64,000 nucleotides of DNA. Origin: SFLA01 sp045595165 (lineage in GTDB: Bacteria > Bacillota > Clostridia > Oscillospirales > CAG-382). The DNA is taken from NCBI GenBank assembly GCA_045595165.1, contig JAZNZY010000020.1, positions 83,106 through 147,105 on the forward strand, in the 5' to 3' direction. Positions 61,820 to 64,000 of the stretch are shown piece after piece. Position 1 is the stretch's first letter. Each line of letters opens with the position of its first letter. The notes beneath the pieces are model-generated. The model did no database searches and was not told the origin of the DNA. It saw nothing but the letters and a program-made list of their open reading frames with translations. Position numbers and translations under genes: made by a program.

Positions 61820-61879
61820 AATCACCCCAAGAAGCCTATCAGCTCCTCGGGGACCCCGTTAAAATCACCCCCAACAAAA
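61820..61879. repeat. 3'-end hairpin repeat, full copy followed by a short form
   Basis: ATCACCCCAAGAAGCC, a loop and CTCCTCGGGGACCCC, followed at once by a second ATCACCCCCAACAA unit of the short form. It lies between converging genes and directly follows the stop codon at 61819. Confidence 0.75.
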
Positions 61880-61881
61880 TA

Positions 61882-61911
61882 GCTCCCGTCTTTTTACAGA
61901 CGGGAGTTTTT
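61882..61911. terminator. Terminator after the LRR lipoprotein
   Basis: CTCCCGTCT and AGACGGGAG around six bases, followed by TTTTTG. It serves both converging genes. Confidence 0.85.
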
Positions 61912-61923
61912 GTTTGGTTGATA

Positions 61924-62316
61924 TTAAAAATAACGCTCTTCGATCAGTTGAATTATATTTCTTATAACGGCGTTTTGCGGATACATAGTGTCATCCGAAT
62001 GTTTAAGAAATTCGCTCCACTTAATTAAATATTGTCTGTAAAACCGCTTTATTGCCCATTTGTATTTACGCTCTCCCGAAATTTTCAAGATAAATTCGCA
62101 GAACTCGTTATAGTATTTATAATATACCAGCGATGCCGCGCCCAGCAGATCCGTTTTTGAAAAGGAGTGCAGAAGTATATTTATTACCTCATCAAAAGAA
62201 ATGCCTTTGCTTTTTGAAAATAAATATACCTCATGTCCCGGGCTGGGAGCGCAATCTATGGGGTACAAGCCCTCCGGTATCTTACTATAAGGAGAAACAG
62301 CCACAAACTTTTTCAT
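61924..62316 (-). CDS. Hypothetical protein
   Basis: 130 residues, soluble and largely helical, with KYKWAIKRFYRQYLIKW and several Tyr/Trp residues. I recognise no family. AAGG lies nine bases before the ATG. It is the last of four small leftward genes (to 63561) that are probably co-transcribed. Confidence 0.6.
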   Translation of the reverse strand: MKKFVAVSPYSKIPEGLYPIDCAPSPGHEVYLFSKSKGISFDEVINILLHSFSKTDLLGAASLVYYKYYNEFCEFILKISGERKYKWAIKRFYRQYLIKWSEFLKHSDDTMYPQNAVIRNIIQLIEERYF

Positions 62317-62336
62317 AATAAACCTTCACTTTTAAA

Positions 62337-62552
62337 TCAAACGGATATTTTAGGTAAGTCTTCGTACAACACTTCCAAAAGCGTGTCAAAGGTACTTTTA
62401 TCTTTGTTATCCATATTATACGAATGATGCTCAAAAACGCCTTTGTAGTTGCAAATATCGCCCCTATCGACGAAGTATTCGAACAGTTGACCGTTTTTAC
62501 GAATGATCACGTGCATATTTCCAAAGACTCGCCGGTCGTACTTAAAATACAC
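62337..62552 (-). CDS. Short hypothetical protein, possibly truncated at the N-terminus
   Basis: 71 residues from the only in-frame start, a GTG at 62552. The frame is open another 14 codons upstream with protein-like sequence (RLEEVVNDRGCDLVYFKYD) but no start codon before the stop at 62595. This suggests that the real N-terminus was lost or mutated. Contents such as FVDRGDICNYKG are not recognised. Low confidence as a working gene. Confidence 0.4.
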   Translation of the reverse strand: MYFKYDRRVFGNMHVIIRKNGQLFEYFVDRGDICNYKGVFEHHSYNMDNKDKSTFDTLLEVLYEDLPKISV

Positions 62553-62623
62553 TAAATCGCAACCGCGATCGTTAACGACCTCTTCAAGCCGTTTTTAATA
62601 TTTTTTATATTTAAACATAATAA

Positions 62624-63040
62624 TTATAAAACCTCTCTTGAATAATACGTTTCTATAGCTTTTTTGATTGCTTTTCTTCTCTCTAAATATATAAATTTTT
62701 CGTTTTGAAGAACGATTTTGTAAGATCTAATCCTTGCAAAAGAGGATTTCTGTATAGAGGCTATGTCTGTCCAGCGAAAACGTTGCAGTGTCTTTTTGAA
62801 GAAACAAACAGAAATACCGCGCTCATCAATAATCACAGATTGAAATATAAATTTGAAGCCAAGGACCAAATACAACAACAGCATTGCAAGCATAGACAAA
62901 TTTATATATACAAGCACTTCCGCTAACGGATAATCGCCCCAAATTGAAGCGATTGAAAATAGTATCTCTACAAAAAGAAAGAAGCACGGGATGCCGATAA
63001 AGAAGGTCAACGAATAATAAAGGTTTTTATTGAATTTCAT
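62624..63040 (-). CDS. Small membrane protein with PH-like C-terminal region
   Basis: 138 residues. Two membrane helices (about 8-30 and 42-66) precede a basic, beta-rich segment with VIIDERGISVCFFKKTLQRF and WTDIASIQKS, typical of bacterial PH-like (bPH2/YdbS-type) domains. AAGGGG precedes the ATG. It is similar in architecture to the next gene upstream, so probably a diverged pair. Confidence 0.65.
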   Translation of the reverse strand: MKFNKNLYYSLTFFIGIPCFFLFVEILFSIASIWGDYPLAEVLVYINLSMLAMLLLYLVLGFKFIFQSVIIDERGISVCFFKKTLQRFRWTDIASIQKSSFARIRSYKIVLQNEKFIYLERRKAIKKAIETYYSREVL

Positions 63041-63081
63041 ATTATACCCCTTAACATATTTGCTTTAACAGCGTTTAATCT

Positions 63082-63561
63082 TCAATGCTCAATTAATATA
63101 ATATTGTGATCGGAGGCGATTTTACGTATATCCTTAAGTTTCATATACCCTACCGGTCTGTTCACTTTCTCGCCGTTAACGAGAAAATTTACAGAAGTAT
63201 ATCTCGGCATAATATTAAAAAATAACTGCAGCCAGCTTTTCACAGATGTAATCCGATAATGTTCAAAGCTGATGATATCAGTATACTTCACCTCGTAACA
63301 ATCGACGCCGTTTTCAACTTTCGGGTTTATAACCTGCAAACTTTCTTCCTTAAGTATCAAAATTCTGTCTTGAGAATTTGAATAAATCCAAAACAGTAAC
63401 AAGATGCACAAATAAGCACAGAAAGAAATGAGTATGCCGACAAGAAAGTCAACAGAAAAATCAAAAAACAAATAGACAGCGCCGATAATAAGCGCAGGGA
63501 TAAAAAGCGCACTGATAGCGATTACGCCGGGTGTAAACTTCGCTTTATTAAGGTTTATCAT
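63082..63561 (-). CDS. Small membrane protein with PH-like C-terminal region
   Basis: 159 residues. Two membrane helices (about 12-35 and 40-60), then a beta-rich segment with ILKEESLQVINPK and EVKYTDIISFEHY and a C-terminal helix (MKLKDIRKIASDHNI). The layout matches the gene at 62624. AAAGG precedes the ATG. The role is unknown. Confidence 0.65.
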   Translation of the reverse strand: MINLNKAKFTPGVIAISALFIPALIIGAVYLFFDFSVDFLVGILISFCAYLCILLLFWIYSNSQDRILILKEESLQVINPKVENGVDCYEVKYTDIISFEHYRITSVKSWLQLFFNIMPRYTSVNFLVNGEKVNRPVGYMKLKDIRKIASDHNIILIEH

Positions 63562-63638
63562 ACTTTCAACGCCTTTAAGTTAATAATAAATTAGGAGAAG
63601 CCGGTTGTAATATCATACTACCACATAAAAATAAAAAT

Positions 63639-63661
63639 GTCAACAGCATTAAACTGTTGAC
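63639..63661 (-). terminator. Terminator of the rRNA/tRNA operon
   Basis: Leftward GTCAACAG and CTGTTGAC around TTTAATG, followed by ATTTTTATTTTT. It ends the transcript from the 5S-tRNA-Asn-tRNA-Lys segment. Confidence 0.85.
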
Positions 63662-63670
63662 GAAAACGAA

Positions 63671-63783
63671 AAAAACACTCAAGTCTTTGGTGCACCTTCA
63701 GGGATTCGAACCCGGGACCCACTGATTAAGAGTCAGTTGCTCTACCAACTGAGCTAAAGGTGCATATAGACTTGAGTGTTTTT
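63671..63783. repeat. Perfect 16-bp inverted repeat around tRNA-Lys
   Basis: AAAAACACTCAAGTCT (63671-63686) and AGACTTGAGTGTTTTT (63768-63783) are exact reverse complements and enclose the tRNA-Lys gene with only one base on one side and four on the other. In the transcript they would form a stem that closes the tRNA unit. Confidence 0.8.
63688..63763 (-). tRNA. tRNA-Lys (anticodon CTT)
   Basis: 76 bases. The acceptor stem GCACCTT pairs with AAGGTGC, the discriminator is A and CCA is encoded. The anticodon loop CTCTTAA gives CTT, reading AAG. The T-loop TTCGAAT and the D-arm are normal. Confidence 0.96.
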
Positions 63784-63859
63784 GGCGCCTCTTTTAGGAC
63801 TTGAACCTAAGACCCCCTGATTAACAGTCAGATGCTCTAACCGACTGAGCTAAAGAGGC
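63783..63859 (-). tRNA. tRNA-Asn (anticodon GTT)
   Basis: 77 bases. The acceptor stem GCCTCTT pairs with AAGAGGC, the discriminator is G and CCA is encoded. The anticodon loop CTGTTAA gives GTT. It begins two bases after the 5S end. Confidence 0.96.
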
Positions 63860-63861
63860 GT

Positions 63862-63977
<116 letters not shown>

Positions 63978-64000
63978 TATGGACTTTGTTTTAAAGAACA

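Overview
The window looks like a chromosomal segment of an anaerobic, gut-type Clostridia bacterium, probably an Oscillospiraceae/Ruminococcaceae relative. This is inferred from gene content, not from a search. The evidence is Firmicutes-style AGGAGG ribosome sites with many TTG/GTG starts, clear TTGACA-N17-TATAAT promoters, dockerin-bearing secreted proteins, FakA/DegV fatty-acid uptake genes, CsoR-type copper control and a YheI/BmrC-like heterodimeric ABC exporter. I saw no phage, insertion sequence or CRISPR array. Genes are dense and no gene-free stretch exceeds about 300 bases.

Layout. 1-0.9 kb: end of an unrecognised gene and two related small membrane proteins. 1-13.6 kb: a lipid neighbourhood, with two alpha/beta hydrolases, a GT2-GtrA protein, an operon for exogenous fatty acid use (two DegV/FakB, FakA, PlsX), a hydrolase with Cys at its nucleophile position, and a five-gene acyl operon (acyl-AMP ligase fused to a carrier domain, two PlsC acyltransferases, a free acyl carrier protein, an LRAT-fold protein). 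13.7-19.7 kb: CBM9-like lipoprotein, SPFH/zinc-ribbon protein, L-lactate dehydrogenase, patatin, EEP-family protein. 19.7-24.6 kb: a PhoB-type two-component system, a secreted protein with the same promoter box, and an ArsB/NhaD-like transporter. 24.6-34.3 kb: dapF, a small zinc protein, GH27 alpha-galactosidase, lipoprotein, two dockerin proteins, a DUF3343/cysteine desulfurase pair, a flavoprotein and a pseudouridine synthase.

34.4-42.4 kb: one leftward operon holding most of the shikimate, phenylalanine and tyrosine pathway (pheA, aroB, aroC, fused aroE-aroK, aroQ, aroA, tyrA, DAHP synthase). It is divergent from a TetR-family gene. A matching palindrome sits just downstream of both promoters, which suggests that this regulator controls the pathway. 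43-49.3 kb: a PlsC/zinc-ribbon protein, a frameshifted HTH gene, an unknown gene and a heterodimeric ABC exporter. 49.5-63.6 kb: a GHL10 glycosidase-like lipoprotein, a copper operon (copA-csoR-copZ) with a recognisable CsoR operator, carbohydrate-related unknown proteins, MazG, a sigma/anti-sigma pair, an LRR lipoprotein and four small unknown genes. The right edge is the 3' end of a leftward rRNA operon (5S, tRNA-Asn, tRNA-Lys).

The most notable candidates are the compact acyl-handling operon, which could form a deacylation/reacylation cycle; the TetR control of aromatic synthesis; the duplicated PhoB-type box of the two-component system; and a hairpin repeat at 3' ends of genes that occurs in full and short forms.
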